In this document: one piece after another, positions 19,353-27,835 of the stretch
Position numbering within the stretch: position 1 is the first letter of the stretch
Layout: each line of letters opens with the position of its first letter
Assembly: GCA_016218915.1 (NCBI GenBank)
Contig: JACRCQ010000021.1
Coordinates: forward strand, 1 to 64,000
Length of the DNA: 64,000 nt
Direction of reading: 5' to 3'
Origin: Deltaproteobacteria bacterium
GTDB taxonomy: Bacteria; Myxococcota_A; Polyangia; Polyangiales; Polyangiaceae
Translations under genes and position numbers: made by a program
The notes under the pieces: generated by a model
The model's input: only the letters and a program-made list of their open reading frames with translations
The model's database searches: none
What the model was told of the DNA's origin: nothing

Positions 19353-19757
19353 CTACTGCTGCGCCGTGGTCTCGGCCGCCGGCGTTGCCGCGACCTGGGT
19401 CGACAGGTCGCGTCGGGCCTTGAGACGAGCCTTCTTGCCGGACAGATCGCGCAGATAGTAGAGGCGTGCGCGACGGACGATGCCGTGCTGGACGATTTCG
19501 ATTCGGCCGATGTAGGGGCTATGAGCGGAGAAGATGCGCTCTACGCCTACGCCGAAGCTGACCTTGCGCACCGTGAAGGTGCTGCGCAGGCCGGCGTGAC
19601 GGCTGCGAATGACCACGCCCTGGAAGACCTGGATACGCTCTTTCTCGCCTTCGACGATCTTGTAGTGCACGCGAACGGTGTCGCCGACGCGGTACGGCGT
19701 CAGATCCTTGCGGAGCTGGACGCTCTCGAGGGCTTCGATCTTGGGCAGGTTCAGCAT
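19353..19757 (-). CDS. rplS: 50S ribosomal protein L19
   Basis: 134 residues, typical L19 length plus a short Ala/Thr/Gln tail. The body is canonical: FRVGDTV-type [39 protein letters not shown] and [19 protein letters not shown]19 sits at the 30S-50S interface. In many bacteria it follows rpsP-rimM-trmD; here it is alone, with the divergent PFK gene upstream and the FHA island downstream. It has its own promoter-like sequence at 19787-19814 and AGGAA before the start. Confidence 0.97.
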   Translation of the reverse strand: MLNLPKIEALESVQLRKDLTPYRVGDTVRVHYKIVEGEKERIQVFQGVVIRSRHAGLRSTFTVRKVSFGVGVERIFSAHSPYIGRIEIVQHGIVRRARLYYLRDLSGKKARLKARRDLSTQVAATPAAETTAQQ

Positions 19758-19786
19758 GAGAGTGTTCCTGAAAAGAGGGGGAGCGC

Positions 19787-19814
19787 ATTATGCACATCCC
19801 GGATCTCAAGTCAA
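19787..19814 (-). promoter_or_regulatory. Candidate sigma-70 promoter for rplS
   Basis: On the minus strand TTGACT (19814-19809), a 16-bp spacer and CATAAT (19792-19787) precede the rplS start by about 30 bases. An AGGAA ribosome site lies between. Confidence 0.65.
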
Positions 19815-19957
19815 CGCGCACCCGACCGACCCTGGGATAGGGGACGGCGGGGGGGCGGGAATGTAGCGCGGATGGGGCAAAACGCCACCGCAACCTGCAT
19901 TCGAGATTTCGTGGGCTGGCAGGGCTACGGGCCATCTGTTCACCGTTGGGTCGCCGC

Positions 19958-19988
19958 TTGACGCTCCAGGCCGAGCGGGCGGTAGACT
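19958..19988 (+). promoter_or_regulatory. Weak candidate promoter for the PFK gene
   Basis: TTGACG (19958-19963) and TAGACT (19983-19988) are separated by 19 bp, longer than ideal. AAGGAAGG precedes the ATG at 20067, so the mRNA would have a normal leader of about 70 bases. The rest of the 309-bp divergent region with rplS shows nothing else. Confidence 0.35.
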
Positions 19989-20066
19989 GCCCCGCATCCT
20001 GGGCCCTGGCGCGCCTGGCTCGCCACAACTCGCCCAGGCATCCACTCGTCACAAGGAAGGATCGCG

Positions 20067-21278
20067 ATGGGAAAGCTCGAGGGTAAGGCTGTCGTTGCAC
20101 AGGGTGGCGGACCAACCGCCGTCATCAACCAGAGCCTGGTCGGAGTTGCGCTCGAAGCGCGCAAGCACTCGCAGATCACCCACGTCTACGGCGCCCGCCA
20201 CGGCGTCAGCGGCATCCTCGCCGAGGACTTCGTGGACCTGTCGCAAGCCACCTCCCACAACCTCGAAATGGTCGCAGCCACGCCGTCCTCGGGTCTCGGC
20301 AGCACCCGCGACAAGCCCAATGCCGAATACTGCGAGAAGATCTTCGAGGTCCTTCGCGCCCACGACGTCCGCTATTTCTACTACATCGGCGGCAACGACT
20401 CGGCCGACACCTGCCACATCGTCAACGACAATGCGACCAAGGCCGGCTACGAGCTGCGCGTCATCCACATCCCCAAAACCATCGACAACGACCTGCTCGT
20501 GACCGACCACTGCCCGGGCTACGGCTCGGCCGCCAAGTTCGTCGTGTCCGCCTTTGCCGGCGTCAATCTCGACAACTATGCCCTTCCCGGCGTCTACGTC
20601 GGTGTCGTGATGGGACGCCACGCAGGCTTCCTCACCGCGGCATCGGTGTTCGCTCGCAAGTACCCAGACGACGGCCCGCACCTGATCTACGTGCCGGAGC
20701 AGGTGTTCGATCAGGACAAGTTCCTGGCCGAGGTCGACAGGGTCTACAAGCAGCACGGGCGCTGCGTGATCGCGGTCTCCGAAGGGATCATGGACAAGTC
20801 CGGTCAGCCGGTCATGACCTCGCTGCAGAGCAGCGTCGAGCGCGACTCGCACGGCAACGTGCAGCTGTCAGGCACGGGCGCGCTCGGCGACGCGCTCGGT
20901 GATCTGGTCAAGAAGAAGCTCAAGATCAAGCGCGTGCGCAGCGATACGTTCGGCTACCTGCAGCGCTCGTTCCTGTCCGTGGTGTCCACCGCGGATGCCA
21001 ACGAAGCGCGCGAGGTCGGCGAAAAGGCCGTGCAGTACTCGGTGTGGCACAACGTCGACGGCTCGGTGGCGATCCGCCGCACCGGCGACTACTCGGTCGA
21101 CTACATGCTCACCCCGCTCGACACGGTCGCCAAGGCCACCAAGCACATGCCCGAGGAGTTCCTGCAAGGCGACCACGACGTGTCGATCGCGTTCAAGAAC
21201 TACGCGCGCCCGCTCATCGGCAACTTCCCGCACTACGAGCGCCTTGCTGCGCCTGGGGTCAAGAAGCTGCTGCGATAA
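20067..21278 (+). CDS. 6-phosphofructokinase, pyrophosphate-dependent type
   Basis: 403 residues of the PfkA superfamily. GGGPT is at 13-17, GGNDSADT at 108-115 and PKTIDND at 136-142. In this superfamily an Asp in the GGxDS position (Asp111) and a Lys in PKTIDND (Lys137) mark pyrophosphate-dependent enzymes, where ATP-dependent ones have Gly at both sites. GRHAGF and the PEQVF substrate-binding segments are present. The enzyme would reversibly phosphorylate fructose 6-phosphate with PPi in glycolysis or gluconeogenesis. AAGGAAGG lies 7 bases before the ATG. Monocistronic and divergent from rplS. Confidence 0.9.
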   Translation: MGKLEGKAVVAQGGGPTAVINQSLVGVALEARKHSQITHVYGARHGVSGILAEDFVDLSQATSHNLEMVAATPSSGLGSTRDKPNAEYCEKIFEVLRAHDVRYFYYIGGNDSADTCHIVNDNATKAGYELRVIHIPKTIDNDLLVTDHCPGYGSAAKFVVSAFAGVNLDNYALPGVYVGVVMGRHAGFLTAASVFARKYPDDGPHLIYVPEQVFDQDKFLAEVDRVYKQHGRCVIAVSEGIMDKSGQPVMTSLQSSVERDSHGNVQLSGTGALGDALGDLVKKKLKIKRVRSDTFGYLQRSFLSVVSTADANEAREVGEKAVQYSVWHNVDGSVAIRRTGDYSVDYMLTPLDTVAKATKHMPEEFLQGDHDVSIAFKNYARPLIGNFPHYERLAAPGVKKLLR

Positions 21279-21287
21279 CATTGGAGA

Positions 21288-21396
21288 GGAACCACCGAGG
21301 TCACAGAGCCCACAGAGTGGGGAGGGCTGGTACGCGAGGACCGTGGGCGTCCCTCCCACAAGACTCCGCGACCCCTGTGCTATCTGTGGTCAGTCT
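21288..21396. repeat. Inverted pair of ACCAC-GAGG-CACAGAG-type repeats
   Basis: About 21294-21320 reads ACCACCGAGGTCACAGAGCC followed by CACAGAG, a sequence type I know as a widespread intergenic repeat. About 21375-21396 carries a degenerate copy on the other strand (ACCACAGATAGCACAGG as its reverse complement). Together they bracket about 50 bp without coding potential. Confidence 0.6.
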
Positions 21397-21398
21397 CT

Positions 21399-21476
21399 GG
21401 AGCCAATCGGCGTCGCAGAGACGCGGCGATGCCGCGTCGAACGCATGCGCGCCAGTGGCGCGCCGACTTTGGCTCC
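21399..21476. repeat. Cloverleaf-like multi-hairpin element containing dispersed repeat copy 2
   Basis: The outer stem pairs GGAGCCAA (21399-21406) with TTGGCTCC (21469-21476), with TCGGCG/CGCCGA as a possible continuation. Inside are GCGTC/GACGC (21410-21424), CGCGGC-gat-GCCGCG (21422-21436) and GCGCGCC-agt-GGCGCGC (21447-21463). The segment 21405-21436 is identical to 11005-11036. It is not a tRNA: there is no anticodon or T-arm consensus. Confidence 0.75.
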
Positions 21477-21608
21477 GTTGATTGGACTTCGAACATTTGA
21501 ACGCGCACGTCGGTTGGGCGCTGCCACCGCGTCTTCAGGGAACGCGTGTTGGCAAGATCGCGGAGAATGTCACCTTGGAAGGCCTGGCCTGGAGCCTGCA
21601 GCCTTCGC

Positions 21609-23405
21609 TCAGGCCGGCTGCGGCAGGCGCACGGTGAAGACCGCACCGCTCTCGGACGATGACGCCCGGACCGTGCCGCCGTGCTCCTCGACCACCTTCT
21701 TGACGATCGCGAGCCCGAGGCCTGTCCCTCCCGCCTTCTTGGTCACGAACGACTGGAACAGGCTCCCCTCGATCTCCGTGGGGATGCCCGGGCCGGTGTC
21801 CGAAACGGAGATCACCAGGTCCGTTCCGTCGCGCTGAACCTCGATCCCGAGCGTGCCCCCGCCCTCCCCCATCGCTTCCAGCGAGTTGCGCACCAGGTTG
21901 TGGATCGCGCGCGTGATCTTCCCCTCGTCGAACCGCGCAATGCCGCGATCGCCGATGACCATCTGCAGCTTGACCGGGCGATCCTTCAGCTCGTGCTCGA
22001 TCTGCGCACGCATCTCCTCGAAGTACTTGGACAGGTACACGCGGCTGACGAACAGGGTCCGCTCACCGCGCGCAAACGCAAGCACCTCGCGCTGCATCGC
22101 GGTGATGTGGTCGAACTGCTTGAGCACCAGCTCCGAGTATTCTGCGCGCAGCTTCAGATCCTCGGTCATGCTCAAGAGCTGCACGTAGCCCGCAATCACC
22201 GTCATCGGGGTCTTCAGATCGTGCAGCACGCTCGACAGCAGCCTTCCGATCGTGGACAGCCGCTCGGTCATCTCGCGCGACTGCCGCGCGCGAAGCAGGC
22301 TGATCGCGGTGGTGGCGTTGACCGCCACCAGCTTCGCAAGCTCCGTGTCGTCGCCCGCCAGCTCCCTGCCGTTGGTGCGATCGTAGAGCGCCAACGCGCC
22401 GATCGAGCTGCCGTCCTCGGTGGTGAGCGGCACCGCCACGACCGAGGCGACCTCGAATCCGAGATCGCGACCGTCCGGCAGCGGATGCGCCGCACCTCCC
22501 GCAGCCGGCTGCACCAGCTGCGGCCCGTCGTTCATCGCCTTCGCGATCGCGCTGCCCGCCGCAGGTGTCATCTTGCTCCGGACGCCGAGCTCGCTCTGCC
22601 CCGCCTTCACCCAGTACAGCGTGTTGCCCTCGTCTTGCGCGGAGACCACGAGCAGGGCACCGGCCGTCACCCGCGTCGCACGAACCGTCTCGGTCAACAC
22701 CGCCGACGCAAGCTCCTGCTCCGTCGCAGCCCGCGCCATCGCGCTCTCCAGGTCGAACAGAAGCTTGAACTCGTCGACCTTGCGCTCCAGCAGCTCCTGC
22801 GTCTCGCGAAGCTGCACGTTCTTCTGCACCACCGACATGAACAGCTTCGCGTTGTCGATGGAGATCGCCGCCTGCGTCGCCAGCGAGTTGAGCAACGACT
22901 CGTCGTCAGCGCTGAACTCCCCGCCGCTGTCCTTGTTGAGAACCTGCAGCACGCCGATCGTCCTGCCCAGATGGTTCTTCATCGGCACAGCCACGATCGA
23001 TCGCGTCTTGTACCCCGTCTGCGCGTCCCAGCTCCGATCGAACCGCTTGTCCCGGTACGCGTCCTTGACCCGTATCGGCTTGCCTGACTTGACCACCGAG
23101 CCTGCGATGCCTTCGCCCACCTCGAGCCGAATCGCCTGCACCTTGCCGCCCACCACGATCCTGGACACCAGGTTGCCCGACGCGTCGTCGATCAGGTACG
23201 CCGTGGCCCTCTCGGCCTCGAGCAGCTCCGCGGTCTTCGCCAACACCAGCTCGAGCAACGTGTCGACATCCAGAGGCGAGCCCAGGGCCAGGGCTACGTC
23301 GCGAAGGGCTGCGTTCGCCTTGCGCTCGCGCTCGAGCTGCAGCTTCAGCTCTGCGATCTTGCGGTCGCGAGGATCAGCAGCAGCCGGAGCACGGATGGAA
23401 GCCAC
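21609..23405 (-). CDS. Soluble sensor histidine kinase with two GAF domains
   Basis: 598 residues, no membrane helix. An N-terminal coiled coil leads to a GAF domain (about 45-190; RATAYLIDD, VGEGIAGSVVKSGKP, VPMKNHLGRTIGVLQVLNK) and a second more divergent GAF (about 225-365). The HisKA helix has the phospho-acceptor in VLHDLKTPM, followed by the HATPase domain (NLVRNSLEAM, DTGPGIP, GGTGLGLAIVKKVVEEHGG). No response regulator is adjacent, so it is an orphan kinase that probably senses a cytosolic ligand. It starts 33 bp after the flavodoxin/ferredoxin gene stop and may be co-transcribed. Confidence 0.93.
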   Translation of the reverse strand: MASIRAPAAADPRDRKIAELKLQLERERKANAALRDVALALGSPLDVDTLLELVLAKTAELLEAERATAYLIDDASGNLVSRIVVGGKVQAIRLEVGEGIAGSVVKSGKPIRVKDAYRDKRFDRSWDAQTGYKTRSIVAVPMKNHLGRTIGVLQVLNKDSGGEFSADDESLLNSLATQAAISIDNAKLFMSVVQKNVQLRETQELLERKVDEFKLLFDLESAMARAATEQELASAVLTETVRATRVTAGALLVVSAQDEGNTLYWVKAGQSELGVRSKMTPAAGSAIAKAMNDGPQLVQPAAGGAAHPLPDGRDLGFEVASVVAVPLTTEDGSSIGALALYDRTNGRELAGDDTELAKLVAVNATTAISLLRARQSREMTERLSTIGRLLSSVLHDLKTPMTVIAGYVQLLSMTEDLKLRAEYSELVLKQFDHITAMQREVLAFARGERTLFVSRVYLSKYFEEMRAQIEHELKDRPVKLQMVIGDRGIARFDEGKITRAIHNLVRNSLEAMGEGGGTLGIEVQRDGTDLVISVSDTGPGIPTEIEGSLFQSFVTKKAGGTGLGLAIVKKVVEEHGGTVRASSSESGAVFTVRLPQPA

Positions 23406-23438
23406 GGCGGCAATTCAAGCACGGGGCAGGGTGAGAAT

Positions 23439-24725
23439 CTACTGGGCCGGCTCTGCTCGCGGCTTTCGCTCACGCGGACGATTGCGAACCACCAGCTTCG
23501 GAAAACGCGGACGATACTGGGTGGCGTACTCGCTGAGCGCGATCGCATGCATCGCGTTGGTGGGGCAAAGGTTCACGCAGTTGTAACACAGCGCGCAGTT
23601 GCCGCTTGAGGTGGGGAACGAGCCTGGGACAGCCTTGATCCTGCCGGTGGGACAGGCCCGCGCGCACAGGTTGCACTTGTTGCAGCGCGACTTCCACAGG
23701 TACGGCCAGTACATGTACCGGAAGAACGTCCGGGCGATCCACGGATGGTTCAGCGGCACCAGCGGAGAAGGCCACACCCAGAACCCAAGCCCATCGATCT
23801 TCCCGCTGGCAAACGACTGGCCCGCCTCACGCGCTACCCGCAGGTCCGAGGGGCGCGGCAGAAGCGAATCGAGCCACGCCCACATGCGCCTGGGGCCGAT
23901 GCGTATCGTGGTCACGTTCACCGGATACGTGCCGCCGAGCCTGCCGCAAGGCCGGTAGCCCTTGAGCAGCAGTATCAGCCACGTCAGCAGAAACGCGTTC
24001 TCCGGGCCGCCAGCTGACGTGTGCAGCACGTAGGCAGGCTTGCCTCTTCCCCTAGGCAGATCCCGCAGCAGCATGTCGTGCAGCGGGAAAGGGGGATTCC
24101 ACCCGATCACCGGATAGGCCACGACCAGCGAATCCCCCTCGAGCTTCACGCCGCGCACATCCATGTGGTGCTGGCGGTGCACCGTGACCGAAGCGCCTGC
24201 CTGCTGCGCGCCCTCTGCAAACGACTGCGCGAAGTGCGCCGTGTTTCCGGAGTAGGAGCAGACGATCAGATCCACGTTGCGCGCGCGCGGCGGCACGCGC
24301 AGCCCGTACCACGCGAGCAAGACGAGGCTCACCCCAGTGCATGCGAGCGACGCGATCCGGAATCCGTCCAGCGCCATCTGATCCGGCGCCGCCATCCATG
24401 CGGCTGTGCCTACCAACGCGAGCAACACCGCCAAGCGCGAACGTGTCCTGACCGCGACAGCGCTCAGCGTCCATCCCACGAACGACGAGTACCAGGCCGT
24501 CCCGCCAGGAGGCACCCACACCATCGCAACCAGCCACACCCCGGGCAGAATCGACGTCTCCATGACCGGCGACCAGGCGCGGTGCGAAAGCGCCACGAGC
24601 GCGCATCCCGCAAGGCTGACCCACCACCACGCGACAGGGTGTCCTCCCTGCTCAGCAGCGAGCAGCGCGCCTGACGAAGCGAGCGCCAGCGCAAAGACGA
24701 TCCATTCCCAGATCCTGCGATTCAT
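23439..24725 (-). CDS. Membrane protein with flavodoxin-like and 2x[4Fe-4S] ferredoxin domains
   Basis: 428 residues. Four or five hydrophobic helices occupy residues 1-140. A flavodoxin-like domain follows, with the FMN phosphate-loop-type motif SYSGNTAHFA, as in EFR1-type proteins. Two [4Fe-4S] motifs close the protein: CNKCNLCARACP and CALCYNCVNLCP. EFR1 proteins are normally soluble; the added membrane section suggests electron transfer at the membrane. The start at 24725 is the Met before the first helix; a longer frame adds 27 residues. It lies downstream of uppS, 201 bp apart. Electron partners unknown. Confidence 0.82.
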   Translation of the reverse strand: MNRRIWEWIVFALALASSGALLAAEQGGHPVAWWWVSLAGCALVALSHRAWSPVMETSILPGVWLVAMVWVPPGGTAWYSSFVGWTLSAVAVRTRSRLAVLLALVGTAAWMAAPDQMALDGFRIASLACTGVSLVLLAWYGLRVPPRARNVDLIVCSYSGNTAHFAQSFAEGAQQAGASVTVHRQHHMDVRGVKLEGDSLVVAYPVIGWNPPFPLHDMLLRDLPRGRGKPAYVLHTSAGGPENAFLLTWLILLLKGYRPCGRLGGTYPVNVTTIRIGPRRMWAWLDSLLPRPSDLRVAREAGQSFASGKIDGLGFWVWPSPLVPLNHPWIARTFFRYMYWPYLWKSRCNKCNLCARACPTGRIKAVPGSFPTSSGNCALCYNCVNLCPTNAMHAIALSEYATQYRPRFPKLVVRNRPRERKPRAEPAQ

Positions 24726-24799
24726 CCTGCTCCGTATACGGCTCCCCACTTGAGCAGACAGAGGGTCGGGAGGGAAGATTTCTCGCGCCCGATAGGTGC

Positions 24800-24926
24800 A
24801 GGACAACTAGCAATAGGCAACACGGGAATTCCAATGCGAATCGGGAATGACGGAGCCCGAGCGACGAAGCCACGCCGGCTCCATTCCATGTTCTATATTC
24901 GCGTTCCTGTTCCCTATTCCTAGTTC
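24800..24926. repeat. Degenerate GGAAT-type repeats around a central hairpin
   Basis: Between the uppS stop and the next gene, GGAAT/GGGAAT words occur on both sides in opposite orientation, around GGAGCC (24852-24857) and GGCTCC (24877-24882). GGAAT (24844-24848) and ATTCC (24883-24887) extend the stem with a small bulge. Nothing coding is visible. Confidence 0.6.
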
Positions 24927-25676
24927 CTAAGCGGGCATCTGTCCTCTGACCTGCGCGCTGGTCTTGCCAAACCTTCGCTCGCGCGACTGGTACCACTGGA
25001 TCGCGGCCTTCAGGTGATCTTCGCTGAAGTCCGGCCACAGCTCGGGCGGGTAGTGGAACTCCGAGTACACCGACTCGTACGGCAGGAAGTCCGAGCTGCG
25101 CTGCTCGCCTCCGGTCCGGATCACCAGATCCGGGTCCGGTAGCTCTGCGGTCCACAGGTGCGAGCGAATCCACTTGTCATCGACCTCTTCCGGTCGAAGC
25201 TTGCCCTGCGCCACCAGCTCCGCAGCCTGACGTGCTGCCCGGGCTACGTCGTAGCGCCCGCTGTAGCTCAGCGCCAGGGTCAGACGCATGTCCTTCCCAT
25301 CCTTGGTCTGATCCATGAGCTGATCGATCGCCCTTCGCGTGACCGGAGGCAGGTCTTCGATGCGCCCGATGGTCCCCACGGAGATCCCCTTCTCGCGCAG
25401 CTCAGCAACCTCGCGTCGGGCAAAGCGCACGAGCAGGCGCATCAGGGCAGTGACCTCCACGCGCGGACGCGCCCAGTTTGCCAGGCTGAAGGCGTAGAGG
25501 GTGAGGTACCCGACGCCGAGCGCCCGGCAGCCTCTCACCACAGCGCGCACGGATTTGGAGCCTTCCCGGTGACCCCAGTGACGCGGTGCACCGCGGTTCA
25601 TGGCCCATCGGCCATTGCCGTCCATGATCACGGCCACGTGTTTCGGGATGGGGAGCGCGGTTTCTGCCATGCTCAT
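24927..25676 (-). CDS. uppS: Isoprenyl (undecaprenyl) diphosphate synthase
   Basis: 249 residues. The cis-prenyltransferase signatures are present: VIMDGNGRWA (catalytic Asp19), HREG, LTLYAFSLANWARP, LALSYSGRYD, DLVIRTGGEQRSSDFLPYE and HYPPELWPDF. The enzyme condenses isopentenyl units in cis to give the C55 carrier lipid precursor for peptidoglycan and O-antigen. It has TGGEQRSSDF where most homologues have SGExRxSNF, a mild variation. It starts 11 bp after the membrane-protein gene at 25688-27205, so they form an operon. The usual cdsA partner is absent. Confidence 0.95.
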   Translation of the reverse strand: MSMAETALPIPKHVAVIMDGNGRWAMNRGAPRHWGHREGSKSVRAVVRGCRALGVGYLTLYAFSLANWARPRVEVTALMRLLVRFARREVAELREKGISVGTIGRIEDLPPVTRRAIDQLMDQTKDGKDMRLTLALSYSGRYDVARAARQAAELVAQGKLRPEEVDDKWIRSHLWTAELPDPDLVIRTGGEQRSSDFLPYESVYSEFHYPPELWPDFSEDHLKAAIQWYQSRERRFGKTSAQVRGQMPA

Positions 25677-25687
25677 CCGATATCACG

Positions 25688-27205
25688 TCACTTCTTGCGC
25701 GGGGAGGGCGGCAGACGGAAAGACTCCACTGCCTGTCGGATCTCCTTGTCCATGCCTGGGAACAGGGTGGCGGCGGTAAAGCCGGCGACCTGGAATCCGC
25801 GGTCCTGCGCCACGATCGCAGCAAACCAGTACTCGATCGCCTTGCCGTCGATCGTGGAGCTCAGGCGCATCAGCCGCGTGTGCTGCGGGTCCCAGGCCAT
25901 GGGTTCGCGGGAGATCACCTTCAGATCCGAGGAGCGCTCCCGCAGGTTCTGCAGCACCGCATCGGTGTAGGCCTCGATGGGCAGGACGGAGCCAGGAGCG
26001 TGCTCAGCCACCACGAACACGTGCGCGTCCTTTTCGTGCCGGACCATCCAGCGATCGATCAGCGGATTCTCCTTGCGCACGACGTCGGCTTTGCGCAGGT
26101 GCCACCGGTCGGACGGCGCTTCGAGCGTGTAGGGGAAGGATACGCCGATCAGATGCCCGACCGGCGCAGGCTCCACCTCGGCCGGAACCGGCGGATCGAT
26201 CACCTCAGGGGGAAGCTCGAACGAGGTGATCATCTTCTCGAAGTCGCCAGCGATCTTGTCGAACGACTTGGCAGGCGCAAAGGCCACGACCTGGAAGCCG
26301 CGATCATAGGCGGCGTACACGCCGAACATGTATTCCAGGTCGAGCTTGTCGACCGTAGCGGTGACCCGCGCGACGCGCGCCTGCTCAGCCCTTCCCTCGA
26401 TGGCAGCCCGGTGCTTCAGGCTGAACTTCGTTGAGGCCTTCTTCGCGTTGTTGAGAACCTCGTCGGTGTAGGGATCGAGTGGGACCACGGCGCCCGGTAC
26501 GTGCTCTGCGATCACGAGGATGTGGGCATCGATGTCAGGGCGGATCAGCCAGCGGTCTGCGAGCGGATTGTCCTTCTTGGCGAGCGAATCCTTGCGCACG
26601 AACCAGCGGTCGTCAGGAAGCTTGAGCGAGTAGCGGACCGCATGTCCGGTCACGGTCTTGGAAGGGATCGGCTCGATGGCGCCCGTGGCCTTGAGCACCA
26701 GGGCTGCGAGAGGCAGCTTTCCCGCTGTCACGAGCAAGAGCGACGCAGAGGCTACAGCCAGGTAGAGCCCGAAGACGATGGAGCCCACGAGCAGCCGCGC
26801 TTTCTTCGCGTCGCCGATCAGCAGCAGGAGCATCCCGGTGGATGCCGCCACCTGGAACACCGCTGCGAGGGGATCGGTCATGACGTACAGAGCGGTGAAG
26901 ACCACCAGACCGAGCGCTGCCCGGATGATCGCGAGCGTGGCGAGCTTGCGATTGCCGACCAGCAGCGTGATGCCGATCGCGATGTCGAGCAGCGCAGAGC
27001 CGAGGAACATCCCCGGACGAGGCCCGCCAGCGTCAGGCAAGAACGGCGTCAGCGTCGCTTGCGCGAGCAGGAAGACCGCATTGAGGATCAGCAACGCGCC
27101 GGCGATGCGCTGCCCGAGGGTCGCCTTGTTCCGATCCGGACGCGGGGTGTTGGCCGGCGGGGCGACCGGGGAGAAGGGCTCACCGGCGGGGACGGGTTGG
27201 GTCAT
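25688..27205 (-). CDS. Membrane protein with tandemly duplicated C-terminal domain
   Basis: 505 residues. Four or five helices fill residues 28-175. Two related domains follow (about 190-345 and 370-500). Both share DRWxxRK, NPLxDRWxxR, DAHxxVxAExxPGxxxP and YTDxVLxN, so an internal duplication is clear. No catalytic motif is recognised. The ATG at 27205 follows the degenerate-repeat region; a frame extending to 27562 reads through the decayed four-helix-bundle gene and is rejected. Upstream neighbour of uppS by 11 bp, suggesting an envelope-related role, but this is inference. Confidence 0.8.
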   Translation of the reverse strand: MTQPVPAGEPFSPVAPPANTPRPDRNKATLGQRIAGALLILNAVFLLAQATLTPFLPDAGGPRPGMFLGSALLDIAIGITLLVGNRKLATLAIIRAALGLVVFTALYVMTDPLAAVFQVAASTGMLLLLIGDAKKARLLVGSIVFGLYLAVASASLLLVTAGKLPLAALVLKATGAIEPIPSKTVTGHAVRYSLKLPDDRWFVRKDSLAKKDNPLADRWLIRPDIDAHILVIAEHVPGAVVPLDPYTDEVLNNAKKASTKFSLKHRAAIEGRAEQARVARVTATVDKLDLEYMFGVYAAYDRGFQVVAFAPAKSFDKIAGDFEKMITSFELPPEVIDPPVPAEVEPAPVGHLIGVSFPYTLEAPSDRWHLRKADVVRKENPLIDRWMVRHEKDAHVFVVAEHAPGSVLPIEAYTDAVLQNLRERSSDLKVISREPMAWDPQHTRLMRLSSTIDGKAIEYWFAAIVAQDRGFQVAGFTAATLFPGMDKEIRQAVESFRLPPSPRKK

Positions 27206-27284
27206 GGCGAAGGGATGGTACGCGCCCGGGCTCAGGGGACAAGGGTGCACGTATCGCGTGGCCGAAAGCAGGCCACTCGAGTTG

Positions 27285-27360
27285 GTCCTCGTTGACGATG
27301 ACTTTGACGTGGCGGTGGACGTTGACGGCGACGACGACGTGGACCTGGACGGGCCCGTTG
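27285..27360. repeat. Degenerate GACGTGGACGT-type short repeats, left arm
   Basis: Overlapping GACGTGGAC, GACGTTGACGGCGACGACG words fill this stretch. They are roughly the reverse complement of the array at 27568-27655, and the two arms bracket the decayed gene at 27365-27562. Confidence 0.7.
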
Positions 27361-27364
27361 AACT

Positions 27365-27562
27365 CAGATCAACTTGGTCAGCATCGAGACCACGGCCTCG
27401 AGCAAGCGAATACCCTGATCGTACGATGCTGCCGCCGGCCCCGGACCATCGGCCAGCGCCCTCCGCGATGTTTCGGACGACAGATTCGGCCGCCCGAACA
27501 AGTTTTTCCGCGCGATCCGCATGCCCTTTGGGTAGCTGCTCGACGGCACGCGCCCTCGTCAA
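27365..27562 (-). pseudogene. Decayed four-helix-bundle (S23/IVP-type) gene
   Basis: On the minus strand, one frame (27562-27449) reads EQLPKGHADRAEKLVRAAES then VVRNIAEGAGR, the core motif of the four-helix-bundle family (TIGR02436-like). A second frame (27423-27367) supplies the family's usual end, RLLEAVVSMLTKLI and stop. The middle segment that normally holds the ARGSxxE helix is missing and the frames do not join, so this is a remnant with an internal deletion/frameshift and a truncated N-terminus. It is flanked by inverted short repeats. Confidence 0.6.
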
Positions 27563-27567
27563 GGCGT

Positions 27568-27655
27568 CTCGTCCAAGTCCACGTCGCCGTCGCCGTCAAC
27601 GTCCACGCCAACGCCAACGTGCGCTAACGCCAACGCCAACGCCAACGCCAACGCC
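27568..27655. repeat. Degenerate CCAACG / GTCCACG short repeats, right arm
   Basis: A run of GTCCACGTCGCC words turns into at least six copies of GCCAAC/CCAACG hexamers near 27600-27650. It is complementary in character to the left arm at 27285-27360. The rest of 27656-27835 shows no gene; a GGGGTGAG ribosome site precedes the ATG at 27836. Confidence 0.75.
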
Positions 27656-27835
27656 TGCGTCAACGATCACCCGATGCAGGTGAACGGCAGGCGACCGCAC
27701 CTGAAGGGAACTGGCGCCGGGGCTCGGGGGCGCGCGAGTGAAAGCGGTTGGACGCGAGGGGAGGCAGGCGTTCCCCCCCTTTACCTCGCCCCAGCCTTGC
27801 CGTACCTTCTTGGAAGACCAAGCGCGGGGTGAGCG

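Noticed and set aside
21399..21476. tRNA-like cloverleaf
   Set aside because: It has several stems but no anticodon loop, no D- or T-loop consensus and no CCA-compatible acceptor; its inner part recurs elsewhere as a DNA repeat.
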